64,000 bases of DNA from Curtobacterium aurantiacum (GTDB taxonomy: Bacteria > Actinomycetota > Actinomycetes > Actinomycetales > Microbacteriaceae), in assembly GCF_018598555.1 (NCBI RefSeq), contig NZ_JAHEWN010000001.1, forward strand, positions 344,039 to 408,038, written 5' to 3'. The translations under genes were made by a program, and so were the position numbers. This document shows, one piece after another, positions 35,373 to 43,210 of this stretch. The notes under the pieces are model-generated. The model was not told where the DNA came from. It searched no databases and saw only the letters and a program-made list of their open reading frames with translations. Position 1 is the first letter of the stretch; each line of letters opens with the position of its first letter.

Positions 35373-36533
35373 TCAGGCCTGTGCGGCCTGCGCGGCCGTG
35401 GTCGGCGCGGTCAGGGACGGGATGATCGACACCTTGACGCTGGCGCCGGCGGAGTCGCCGACCAGGTCGAGGGCCTCCTGGAACTGCTCGAGCGGGAACT
35501 GGTGCGTGCAGATCTCCGACATCGGCAGGGTCTCGGCCTCGAGCAGCTTGATCGCCGCCGGCCAGGTGTGCGGGCCGAGGTGGGCGCCGCGGACGTCGAG
35601 CTCCTTGTCGTCCGAGATGATCGACCAGTCCACGGACACGTCGTCCTTGAACACCGAGTACTCGACGAAGGTCCCGAGCTTGCGGAGCAGGTTCAGTCCC
35701 TGCGGCACCGCGGACGGGTGCCCGGTCGCCTCGATGTAGACGTCGGCACCGTAGCCGTCGGTGAGCTCCTTGACCCGGGCGACCGCGTCGTCCTGCGCGA
35801 TGTTGATCGTGATGTCCGCGCCGACCTTGCGGGCCAGTTCGAGTTTCGCGTCGACCACGTCGAGGGCGACGATCCGGAGCGGGTTCTTCTGCCGCGCACC
35901 GGCGATGGCGGAGAGGCCGATCGGGCCGGCGCCGGCGATCACCACGGTGTCGCCGAACTTGATGTCACCGCGCTCGACGGCGTGGAAGGCGCAGGACAGC
36001 GGCTCGGAGAACGCGGCGACCTGGCCGGGCAGGGCCTTCGACACCGGGTGGGTCAGCGCCTTCGCCGGGACGAGCACGTACTCGGCCATCGCGCCGTCGT
36101 AGCCCTTGAAGCCGAACATGTCGTGCACGTTGCACATCCAGTACGCGCCCTCGAGGCAGTAGCGGCACTCCCAGCACGGCACGATCTGCTCGCAGGCGAT
36201 CCGGTCGCCCAGGTCCACGCCGCGCTTGGTCAGGGCGGCGTCGTCACCGGCGACGATCGTGCCGACGAACTCGTGTCCGGGGATGCGGTCGCGCTCCGCC
36301 CAGGCTGCACGGTTCTCGTCGCCCCAGAACTTCGCGGCGCCGTGGTAGCACTTCAGGTCGCTCGCGCAGATACCGACGGCGTCGGTGCGGAGCAGGAGTT
36401 CCCCGGGGCCGGGCGTCGGGACGGGACGCTCCTCGAGCCGGCAGTCACCGGGGCCGTGGACGACGACGGCGCGCATCGTCGTGGGGATGGTGGTGGGGGC
36501 GGTCGTGGCCGCGTTCTCGGTCGTCGTCGACAT
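35373..36533 (-). CDS. eltD: Erythritol/L-threitol dehydrogenase (zinc-dependent MDR)
   Basis: The 386-residue enzyme has the full zinc alcohol dehydrogenase set: GICASDLKCYHGAAKFWG and PGHEFVG (catalytic zinc), PCWECRYCLEGAYWMC (structural zinc), and VVIAGAGPIGLSAIAGA (NAD-binding). CYHGAAKFWGDENR and EFPLEQ-type C-terminal residues match characterised EltD, which oxidises erythritol to D-erythrulose and L-threitol to L-erythrulose. GGAGG lies before the ATG at 36533; MRAVVV twenty residues in is the family core start. It heads the leftward permease-kinase-isomerase operon and is divergent from dthD. Confidence 0.9.
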   Translation of the reverse strand: MSTTTENAATTAPTTIPTTMRAVVVHGPGDCRLEERPVPTPGPGELLLRTDAVGICASDLKCYHGAAKFWGDENRAAWAERDRIPGHEFVGTIVAGDDAALTKRGVDLGDRIACEQIVPCWECRYCLEGAYWMCNVHDMFGFKGYDGAMAEYVLVPAKALTHPVSKALPGQVAAFSEPLSCAFHAVERGDIKFGDTVVIAGAGPIGLSAIAGARQKNPLRIVALDVVDAKLELARKVGADITINIAQDDAVARVKELTDGYGADVYIEATGHPSAVPQGLNLLRKLGTFVEYSVFKDDVSVDWSIISDDKELDVRGAHLGPHTWPAAIKLLEAETLPMSEICTHQFPLEQFQEALDLVGDSAGASVKVSIIPSLTAPTTAAQAAQA

Positions 36534-36587
36534 GAGCTGTTCCTCCGTTGGGTGGCTTCGGCGATGACTGTACACCTTCGAGAACGT

Positions 36588-36615
36588 TTGTCCAGAACAC
36601 AATTTCTGGTAGGTT
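36588..36615 (+). promoter_or_regulatory. Divergent control region with operator CCAGAA-N6-TTCTGG
   Basis: A clean dyad CCAGAA-N6-TTCTGG (36592-36609) lies between TTGTCC (36588-36593) and TAGGTT (36610-36615), 16 bases apart, so it fills the promoter spacer of dthD. The 107 bases also serve the divergent eltD operon. The SorC-type regulator downstream of dthD is the likely binder. Confidence 0.6.
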
Positions 36616-36640
36616 CGGCACCGAACGCAAGGGAGCGAAC

Positions 36641-37513
36641 ATGACGACGGACTTCGCCGCGGCCCTCCGACCGGGCCCCGACACGATCGACCTGACCAAC
36701 GACTTCAGCGGCCGCACGGCGGTGGTGACCGGCGGGGCGTCCGGCATCGGCAACGCCATCGCGCGGGCACTGGCTGCGCGGGGCGCCCGCGTCGCCGTTG
36801 TCGACGTCCGTGCCGACGGTGCCAGGTCGGCGGCGGCAGACCTGCCCTCGTCCGCCCTGCCAGGGTCCGCCGCGCCCGTGACGACCGGAACGGACACCCA
36901 GGCCGACGGGGCGGACGCGCCCACGGGCCTCCATGCCGGCTTCGCCTGCGACGTGACCGACGCCGACTCCGTGACCCGCACCGTGGCGGACGTCGTCCGG
37001 CACTTCGGCGGCGTCGACGTCCTGGTGAACTGCGCCGGCATCGCCGCCCTCGCCCCGGCGGAGGACCTGGCCGCCGAGACCTGGGCGGCGACCATCGACG
37101 TCAACCTCACCGGCACGTTCCGGGTGGCGCAGGCCGTCGGCCGGCACATGCTCGACGCCGGGTACGGGCGGATCGTGAACATCGCGTCGCAGGCGGCCCA
37201 CGTGGGCATCGACGGCCACGCCGCCTACTGTGCCTCGAAGGCCGGCGTCATCGGCCTGACGACCGTGCTCGCACTCGAGTGGGGTGGCCGCGGCGTCACC
37301 GTGAACACCGTGTCGCCGACCGTCGTCCTGACCGACCTCGGCCGTGCGGCCTGGGCGAACGAGAACGGCATCCGGCACCAGGACGAGATCCCGACCGGCC
37401 GCTTCGCCACCCCCGACGAGATCGCCGCAGCCGTGCTGTTCCTGGCGGGGGAGTCGAGCGCCATGGTGAACGGTGCAGACCTCCGTGTGGACGGCGGGTT
37501 CACGATCCGCTGA
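36641..37513 (+). CDS. dthD: D-threitol dehydrogenase-like short-chain dehydrogenase
   Basis: The 290-residue SDR has VVTGGASGIGNAIARAL (residues 28-44), NCAGIAAL and catalytic YCASK. The segment TVSPTVVLTDLGRAAW and ending NGADLRVDGGFTIR agree with DthD, which oxidises D-threitol to D-erythrulose with NAD. An insert of about 35 residues rich in Ala, Thr and Pro lies between strands 2 and 3 (around residues 68-100), not usual for the family. The assignment leans on context with eltD, derK and derI. GGGAGC precedes the ATG. Confidence 0.78.
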   Translation: MTTDFAAALRPGPDTIDLTNDFSGRTAVVTGGASGIGNAIARALAARGARVAVVDVRADGARSAAADLPSSALPGSAAPVTTGTDTQADGADAPTGLHAGFACDVTDADSVTRTVADVVRHFGGVDVLVNCAGIAALAPAEDLAAETWAATIDVNLTGTFRVAQAVGRHMLDAGYGRIVNIASQAAHVGIDGHAAYCASKAGVIGLTTVLALEWGGRGVTVNTVSPTVVLTDLGRAAWANENGIRHQDEIPTGRFATPDEIAAAVLFLAGESSAMVNGADLRVDGGFTIR

Positions 37514-37566
37514 GCCCTGCTCGGACTACGATCGCGGTGTCCGATCGAGTCGAAGGGTCCCGCTCC

Positions 37567-38550
37567 ATGTCGTCCGAGAGCACCGCTGGCCCTGGCCCTG
37601 GCCCTGGCCCCGACGCGTCGCGGACCCGGTTCCCGCTGGACACCGTCTACCAGGCGGCGCGGATGTACTACCTCGAGGACGCCACGCAGGTCGAGATCGC
37701 CTCGCGCCTCGGTGTCTCGCGCCCGACCGTCTCGCGGCTCGTGGCTGAGGCCCGCAAGGCCGGACTCGTCCGCATCGAGGTCGTCGACCCGTTCCAGGAC
37801 GAGACCGTGGCGCTCGCCGAACGCCTGCAGGTCGTGCTCGGACTCCGCGCCGTGCACCTCGCCGCGGTCACCCACGCGGCCACGCTCGGCGCCGACCTCG
37901 CCGCGCCCCTGGCGGCTGCGGTCGAGGGCATGGGACTCGTCCCCGGCGACGCCGTCCTGATGTCGTCCGGTCGCACCGTCTACGACGTCGCACGGTCCGG
38001 CATGCCGACCATGCCCGGCGTGCAGCTCGTACCCACCGTGGGCGGGCAGGCCGACCCGATGCCGTGGTTCCAGACGAACGAGATCACCCGGACGGCCGCG
38101 GAGCACTCCGGGGCGATCCCGGCGTTCCTGTTCGCCCAGGCGCTGCCGTCCCCGGCGATGCGGTCCACCCTCGACGAGGACCCGGCGTTCCAGCACGTCG
38201 TCGGACTGTGGAGCCGGGCGAAGGGCGCGATCCTCGGCATCGGCGCGCCGACCCACACGCGGGACGCCCTGGCCCGGGGCATCCCGGTCGAGGACGCCGC
38301 GTTCGACCGGGCCGCCGGTGACGTCTGCCTGAACTTCTACGCCGCGGACGGCTCGCCGATCGAGTTCCCCGGCAGCGAGCGGATGGTGCGGACCTCGCGC
38401 GAGGTCCTGTCGACCGTGCCGCACGCCGTCGGGGTCGCCGTCGGCAGCGCCAAGGTCACGAGCATCGTGGCCGCGGTGCGGGGCGGGCTGGTCAACGAGT
38501 TGGTGACGGACGCCGCGACGGCGCGTGCCGTGCTCGACGCGCTCGCCTGA
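37567..38550 (+). CDS. SorC/DeoR-type sugar-binding transcriptional regulator
   Basis: The 327-residue protein has an N-terminal HTH (AARMYYLEDATQVEIASRLGVSRPTVSRLVAEARKAG, split over two helices around residues 30-65) and a SorC sugar-phosphate-binding domain (SSGRTVYDVA; AVGSAKVTSIVAAVRGGLVNELVTD at the end). It begins with a Pro-Gly repeat leader GPGPGPGPD. Fifty-three bases separate it from dthD on the same strand. Regulators of this class bind phosphorylated sugars, here plausibly D-erythrulose 4-phosphate or erythrose 4-phosphate. Confidence 0.9.
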   Translation: MSSESTAGPGPGPGPDASRTRFPLDTVYQAARMYYLEDATQVEIASRLGVSRPTVSRLVAEARKAGLVRIEVVDPFQDETVALAERLQVVLGLRAVHLAAVTHAATLGADLAAPLAAAVEGMGLVPGDAVLMSSGRTVYDVARSGMPTMPGVQLVPTVGGQADPMPWFQTNEITRTAAEHSGAIPAFLFAQALPSPAMRSTLDEDPAFQHVVGLWSRAKGAILGIGAPTHTRDALARGIPVEDAAFDRAAGDVCLNFYAADGSPIEFPGSERMVRTSREVLSTVPHAVGVAVGSAKVTSIVAAVRGGLVNELVTDAATARAVLDALA

Positions 38551-38610
38551 GCGCTCCGGCTCGGCGCCCGTTCCTTCCCATCACGCGTGCGATGGAGGGT
38601 GGATCCGGGC

Positions 38611-38763
38611 GTACCTGGTCGTTTCTTCGTGGCAGGTACGCCCGGTTCCGGTAGGTACGCCCGGTTCCGGTAGGTACGCCCGGTTCCGGTCGGTACGCCC
38701 GGTTCGGGTAGGTATGCCCGGATCCGGTAGGTACGCCCGGATCCGGCAGGTACGCCCCGTTCT
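38611..38763. repeat. 19-bp tandem array (seven units) with an inverted copy
   Basis: The unit AGGTACGCCCGGTTCCGGT begins at 38634 and repeats head to tail every 19 bases: 38634, 38653, 38672, 38691, 38710, 38729 and a partial unit at 38748. The first three are identical; later ones vary at a few positions, two having GGATCC for GGTTCC. An inverted copy, GGATCCGGGCGTACCTG, lies at 38611-38627, so the array can fold back. It lies between two convergent stop codons in a 285-base gene-free space. There are no unique spacers, so it is not a CRISPR array. Confidence 0.9.
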
Positions 38764-38835
38764 GGAGGTGACCGCCTGCGGCCGGGAGGCACGGGGCGGG
38801 GCCGCACCGCGCCTCCAGGCCGGCGGTCCCCACGT

Positions 38836-39360
38836 CTAGGGCGTGCGCCGCACGTCCCACAGGTGGTGCACCGGGTCGTGCGCGTAGTAGGTGGCGAGGG
38901 TCGCGACGGTGAAGGCGCTGCCGTCGGACCGGAGGCCGGTGCGCTCGAGCACCTCGTCGGGCACCGCGGCGAAGGCCCGGGCCGCGCGGTCGGCCGACTC
39001 CCGCAGCTCCTCGGCGACGACCGCGGGGTCCTGCTCGCCGTAGCGGTCCTCGACGGCGGTGGCATCCTGGTCCCAGTTCGCGAAGGTCGGGGCCTCCTCG
39101 GTGAGCATCAGCTCGAGGCGCTCGGCCATCTTCCGGTGCACGTCCCGCACGTGGGCGCCGTACTCGAGCGGTGACCAGGTGTGGTCGTCCGGACGGTCGC
39201 GCACATCGTCGCGCCCGAGCGCCTCGTGCCACCCGGCGGTGTTCTCGTCGATGATGCCCGGCACGTCGCGGATCGTCACGGTGCTGCCGTCGTAGCCGCA
39301 CTCGGGACATGCGGACTCGATGACCCATGTCCAGTTCTTCGTCTCGGGTTCGATCGCCAT
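38836..39360 (-). CDS. DinB-like four-helix-bundle protein
   Basis: The 174-residue protein has CPECG (residues 18-22), a DDHTWSPLEYGAHVRDVHRKM segment and YYAHDPVHHLWDV near the end. The spaced histidines (AHVRDVH, YAHDPVHH) are as expected for the metal site of the DinB/maleylpyruvate-isomerase-like superfamily. TAACAT ends seven bases before the ATG, suggesting a leaderless message. Members of the family are thiol transferases or of unknown function; no specific role can be assigned. Confidence 0.8.
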   Translation of the reverse strand: MAIEPETKNWTWVIESACPECGYDGSTVTIRDVPGIIDENTAGWHEALGRDDVRDRPDDHTWSPLEYGAHVRDVHRKMAERLELMLTEEAPTFANWDQDATAVEDRYGEQDPAVVAEELRESADRAARAFAAVPDEVLERTGLRSDGSAFTVATLATYYAHDPVHHLWDVRRTP

Positions 39361-39552
39361 GGGCCCGATGTTACGGCCTCGTTACTCAGCTCCGCGGTTC
39401 CGCGAGCTGGTGCGGATCGACCGTGACCCCCGATCGGGTGACACGCCGTTCCCTGAGAATCACCGGCCAATGACATTTCGGTCGCTCGGTAACGTCGTCG
39501 GCTGTTCTGGGCCGGTACCCGACGGCCCACCGATCTTCTCGAGGAGCGATGC

Positions 39553-41103
39553 ATGGGTTCCGACCCCAGCAGTACCCACACCCGACCGCACCGACGACTG
39601 CGCGAGAGCGACGTCACCGTGGTCGACAAGAGCATGATGCGCCGAGCAGTCAGCGGCATGGTCGTCGGCAACACCATGGAGTGGTACGACGTCGGCGTGT
39701 ACGGCTACCTGGCCGTGACGATGGGGAAGGTCTTCCTGCCGACGGCCGAACCCGCGGTGCAGATCCTGTTCAGCCTCGGGGTGTTCGCGGCGACGTACAT
39801 CGCGCGGCCGCTCGGTGGCATCGTGTTCGGACGCCTCGGCGACAAGATCGGCCGGCAGAAGGTGCTCGCGACGACGCTGATCATGATGGCGGCGTCGACG
39901 TTCCTGATCGGGGCACTGCCCTCGTACGCGACCATCGGGGTGTTCGGTCCGATCCTGCTCGTCGTGCTGAAGCTCGCGCAGGGATTCTCGACCGGTGGTG
40001 AGTACGCCGGGGCGACGACCTTCGTGACCGAGTACGCCCCGGACCGCCGCCGCGGGTTCTTCGCGAGCATCCTGGACTTCGGCAGCTACCTGGGCTTCGC
40101 GCTCGGCGCCACGGTCGTCTCGGTCCTGCAGATCACCCTCGGCGAGGAGGTGATGACCGCCTACGGCTGGCGGTTCCCGTTCCTCGCCGCCGGCGTGATC
40201 GGTGTCGTCGCGATCTACTTCCGCCTGCGCATCGAGGAGTCGCCGGTGTTCCAGGCGACCCAGGCCGCGCAGGAGGCCGCGACCGAGTCCCGCGCGTCCT
40301 TCGACGGTGAGCGCCCGGCCAACGTCGTCGCGATGGTCCGCCAGCACTGGCGTCCGATCGTCATCGCGATCATGCTCGTCGCCGCGTCGAACACCGTGGG
40401 CTACGCGCTGACCTCGTACATGCCGACGTACCTGACCGACTCGCTCGGGTACTCCGCCATCGACGGCACCCTGCTGACGATCCCGGTGCTCCTCCTGCTC
40501 GCGGTCATGCTGCCGCTGACCGGCAAGCTGTCCGACCGCCTCGGCCGCCGCGTCGTGATGTGGATCGGTGCCGCCACCACCGTCGTGCTCGTCGTGCCGG
40601 CGTTCATGCTGATCGGGCACGGGGCGCAGTGGTCGACCCTCGCCGGCCTCGGGTTGCTCGCACTGATGACGGCGCTGTGGGTGTCGAACCAGGCTGCCTC
40701 GCTGCCGGCGCTGTTCCCGACCTCGACGCGGTACGGCGGCATGGGCTTCGCCTACAACATCGCGATCGCGGTGTTCGGTGGGACCACCCCTCTCATCGTG
40801 CAGGCGCTGCTCACCGCGACGGGTGACGAGCTCGCCCCGGCGTACTTCCTGATGGCGATGAGCGTCGTCGGTGCGATCGGTGTCTTCTGCATGAAGGAGT
40901 CCTCGCAGCGCCCGCTGCCCGGGTCGATGCCGGCGGTGGAGACCGAGGACCAGGCGAAGGAGCTCGTGCTCACGCAGGACACGAACCCGCACCTGGACCT
41001 CGGGGACCTGCCGTTCGCGGCGCAGGACGCGGCGGCTGCTGCTGCTGCGCGGGAGGCTGCTGCGCGGGAGGCTGCTGCGCGGGAGGCGTCGCCGGTGCGC
41101 TGA
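39553..41103 (+). CDS. MFS transporter, metabolite:H+ symporter family (ProP/KgtP-like)
   Basis: The 516-residue protein has twelve helices. GNTMEWYDVGVYGYLAVTMG, FGRLGDKIGRQKVLATTLIMM, and QGFSTGGEYAGATTFVTEYAP are hallmarks of the proline/betaine and alpha-ketoglutarate symporters. GAGGAG precedes the ATG; another ATG at 39549 is out of frame. The C-terminal tail, from about residue 490, is an unusual alanine/arginine/glutamate repeat (AREAAAREAAAREAS) encoded by repeated GCTGCTGCGCGGGAG units, likely grown by slippage. Confidence 0.88.
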   Translation: MGSDPSSTHTRPHRRLRESDVTVVDKSMMRRAVSGMVVGNTMEWYDVGVYGYLAVTMGKVFLPTAEPAVQILFSLGVFAATYIARPLGGIVFGRLGDKIGRQKVLATTLIMMAASTFLIGALPSYATIGVFGPILLVVLKLAQGFSTGGEYAGATTFVTEYAPDRRRGFFASILDFGSYLGFALGATVVSVLQITLGEEVMTAYGWRFPFLAAGVIGVVAIYFRLRIEESPVFQATQAAQEAATESRASFDGERPANVVAMVRQHWRPIVIAIMLVAASNTVGYALTSYMPTYLTDSLGYSAIDGTLLTIPVLLLLAVMLPLTGKLSDRLGRRVVMWIGAATTVVLVVPAFMLIGHGAQWSTLAGLGLLALMTALWVSNQAASLPALFPTSTRYGGMGFAYNIAIAVFGGTTPLIVQALLTATGDELAPAYFLMAMSVVGAIGVFCMKESSQRPLPGSMPAVETEDQAKELVLTQDTNPHLDLGDLPFAAQDAAAAAAAREAAAREAAAREASPVR

Positions 41104-41147
41104 CTCGTGTGGGGGATCGGGCGGCGGGGTGTGTCCGGCCGAGGTGG

Positions 41148-41316
41148 AACGACGGGGTCGTTGTCGTACGACAGCGACTCCGTCGTTCTTTGCGGGCGCG
41201 GGCTGTTGCACGGTTCGGGGAACGTCGATGTCGCTGTCGTACGACATCGACAGTGTCGTTCGGCGTCCGCACCGGCCCACCGCACCCACCGCACCCGCCG
41301 CACCCGCCGCACCCGC
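41148..41316. repeat. Two 40-bp TGTCGTACGACA-centred palindromes and a 9-bp tandem run
   Basis: At 41148-41187 two 20-base arms match with two mismatches; at 41221-41260 the arms match with four mismatches. Both have the core TGTCGTACGACA and start AACG, end CGTT. They are followed by a run of the 9-mer CCGCACCCG/A at about 41275-41316 reaching the stop codon of the next, convergent gene. No gene is present in 41104-41317. Confidence 0.8.
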
Positions 41317-41317
41317 C

Positions 41318-42346
41318 TCACTCGTGCCGATGCTCCGACGCCGGGTCCACCACCGGCCACACGGGGAACGGGTCCGGCCAGCCGCGCCACACGTCCGGCC
41401 CGGCGAGCAGCTCCGACGGCGTGAGCAGCGCCCCGTCGAGCGCCCGCTCGATCGCCCGGACGTCGAGCTGCTCGCCGACGAACCACAGCGCCTGCCCGAT
41501 CGGGGCGTCGGCGTCCCACGACGGGTTCGCGGTGGGGTCGAGTGCGAGCATCGACCCGAAGCTCGACCACGACCCGACGTGGTCCGGCCGGGACGCCAGG
41601 CGGAAGAACCCCCGCGACCGCAGCACGCGGCCGTTCACCCCGGCGGACAGGTCCTCGGCGATGACGGTGGACAGTCGTCCGGGGTGGAACGGCAGCGGCT
41701 CCCGGTAGCGCATCGCGACCAGGGCGTCGCGGGCCTCGCGCCCGGTGTCCGCCCCGCTCGACAGGGCACGCATCCAGCCGGCGCCGGTCGCGAGCACCCG
41801 CGCGGCTCCGCCGTTCGAAGCTGGCAGGTCGGCGGCGCTGCGGATCGCGGGCAGGGCGACGATCACAGCCTGGGGCGCCATCCGGTGCAGCAGTGACACG
41901 AGCGCCCGACGCCGACGGCCGGACAGCGGTTCGATGCGGTCGAGGGCGATCACCGTCGCGTACTCGACGAGCGCGGCCATCCGGTCCGCGGCCACGAAGG
42001 CGTCGTCGACGTCCGACCACAGCAGGTGCGCGACGTCGTCGGCCCGCAGCACCCCGACGACGTGCCGGAGCACCCGGTCGTCGCCGGTCTCGGACCGTGC
42101 CGCGTTGGCGAGCAGCATGCCGACGGCGCGGGCATCGGCACCGGGGTGCAGGGTGACGACGAGCCCGTGGTCCGCCTCGGGGCCGCACACGCGGTCGAGC
42201 TGATCGGCGCGGTCGGCGACGGCACGGGCCGACGCGAACGCGCTCCCGGCGACGTGCATCCGGTGCCCGGTGGTGATCCGGGCGGCGACGCGGTCGGCGT
42301 CGCCCTCGTGGAGGGCGGTGACGAGGGTGATGGCAGCAGCACGCAT
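41318..42346 (-). CDS. CobW/COG0523-related protein lacking the GTP-binding P-loop
   Basis: The 342-residue protein has a recognisable CobW C-terminal domain (SRGFFRLASRPDHVGSWSSFGSMLALDP; ALWFVGEQLDVRAIERALDGALLT). The N-terminal half keeps the general order of the GTPase domain but there is no GxxGxGKT P-loop and no CxCC metal motif. In zinc-starvation regulons such paralogues accompany cysteine-free ribosomal proteins; here it is divergent from L36 type B with a Zur-like box between. TACAGT ends seven bases before the ATG. It may be a metal-handling partner of a full CobW GTPase or a bound, inactive variant. Confidence 0.8.
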   Translation of the reverse strand: MRAAAITLVTALHEGDADRVAARITTGHRMHVAGSAFASARAVADRADQLDRVCGPEADHGLVVTLHPGADARAVGMLLANAARSETGDDRVLRHVVGVLRADDVAHLLWSDVDDAFVAADRMAALVEYATVIALDRIEPLSGRRRRALVSLLHRMAPQAVIVALPAIRSAADLPASNGGAARVLATGAGWMRALSSGADTGREARDALVAMRYREPLPFHPGRLSTVIAEDLSAGVNGRVLRSRGFFRLASRPDHVGSWSSFGSMLALDPTANPSWDADAPIGQALWFVGEQLDVRAIERALDGALLTPSELLAGPDVWRGWPDPFPVWPVVDPASEHRHE

Positions 42347-42361
42347 GTGCGCTACTGTAAC

Positions 42362-42376
42362 TGAAAACCGTTCTCA
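42362..42376. promoter_or_regulatory. Predicted Zur box
   Basis: TGAAAACCGTTCTCA is a near-dyad close to the actinobacterial and general Zur pattern of TGA-AA...TT-TCA. It lies between the divergent CobW-like gene (start 42346) and the L36 gene (start 42392), eight bases from the -10-like box of the former, so zinc-loaded Zur would silence both. Confidence 0.75.
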
Positions 42377-42391
42377 ACAAGGAGGCTCGTC

Positions 42392-42514
42392 GTGAAGGTC
42401 CGCAACTCCCTCAAGGCGCTCAAGAAGATCCCCGGCTCGCAGGTGGTCCGACGCCGGGGCCGCGTCTACGTCATCAACAAGAAGAACCCCCGCTGGAACA
42501 CCCGGCAGGGCTGA
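42392..42514 (+). CDS. rpmJ: 50S ribosomal protein L36, type B (zinc-free paralogue)
   Basis: The 40-residue protein [20 protein letters not shown]... ends [12 protein letters not shown]. All four zinc-ligand positions of ordinary L36 lack cysteine, so it is the zinc-independent form (YkgO type) made when zinc is scarce, freeing zinc from ribosomes. The start is GTG at 42392 with a perfect AAGGAGG eight bases upstream. It is too short for most ORF listings. The Zur-like box just upstream supports zinc control. Confidence 0.95.
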   Translation: MKVRNSLKALKKIPGSQVVRRRGRVYVINKKNPRWNTRQG

Positions 42515-42542
42515 CGTCGGCGGCGGTCCGTAGGGTGGCGGC

Positions 42543-43199
42543 ATGCGACTGCTGCTCATCCGCCACGGCCAGACCCCCGCGAACGTGAACGGCGTCCTCG
42601 ACGCCGTGGTGCCCGGACCGGGGCTGACCGAGCTCGGACAGCAGCAGGCCGACGCCCTGCCCGCAGCGCTCGCCGACCGCGGGATCGAGCGACTGTTCGT
42701 GTCGTCGATGGTCCGGACGCAGATCACGGCGGCTCCCCTCGCGACCTCGCTCGGCCTCGAGCCCGTGGTGCTGCCCGGCCTGCGCGAGATCGAGGCGGGC
42801 GACACCCAGGGCAAGAACGACAAGGTCTCGGTGCAGACCTACATCTCGACCGTGCACGGCTGGTCCGGCGGCGACCGCACGACCCGGATGCCCGGTGCCG
42901 AGAGCGGCCTCGAGTTCTTCGCGCGCTACGACGACGCCGTCCGGCAGATCGAGGCCACCGGGGTCGCGGTCGCCGCTGCCGTCAGCCACGGTGCCGCGAT
43001 CCGCACGTGGGCGAGTGCCGCGGCGCAGAACACCCCCGACCACTTCGGCACGAAGCGCCACCTGGAGAACACCGGCATCGTCGAGCTCGAGGGCTCGTCC
43101 GCCGACGGCTGGCGCCTGGTCGACTGGGAAGGCGAGCCGGTCGGCGGCGACCAGCTCATCGACCGCACGGCGCTCGACCCCACCGGCGAGCGGTTCTGA
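42543..43199 (+). CDS. Histidine phosphatase family protein
   Basis: The 218-residue protein has LLLIRHGQTPANV (residues 3-15) with the phospho-accepting His in RHG, SSMVRTQITAAPLA, LREIEAGDTQG and SHGAAIRTW with the second catalytic His. These phosphoglycerate mutase-like enzymes remove phosphate from sugar phosphates, nucleotides or proteins; the target is unknown. TAGGGT ends six bases before the ATG, so it probably has its own leaderless message although L36 is only 28 bases upstream. Confidence 0.9.
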   Translation: MRLLLIRHGQTPANVNGVLDAVVPGPGLTELGQQQADALPAALADRGIERLFVSSMVRTQITAAPLATSLGLEPVVLPGLREIEAGDTQGKNDKVSVQTYISTVHGWSGGDRTTRMPGAESGLEFFARYDDAVRQIEATGVAVAAAVSHGAAIRTWASAAAQNTPDHFGTKRHLENTGIVELEGSSADGWRLVDWEGEPVGGDQLIDRTALDPTGERF

Positions 43200-43210
43200 C
43201 GCGACCAGCG

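Noticed and set aside
38611..38763. Possible CRISPR array
   Set aside because: The 19-base units follow each other directly with no unique spacers, and no cas gene is present.
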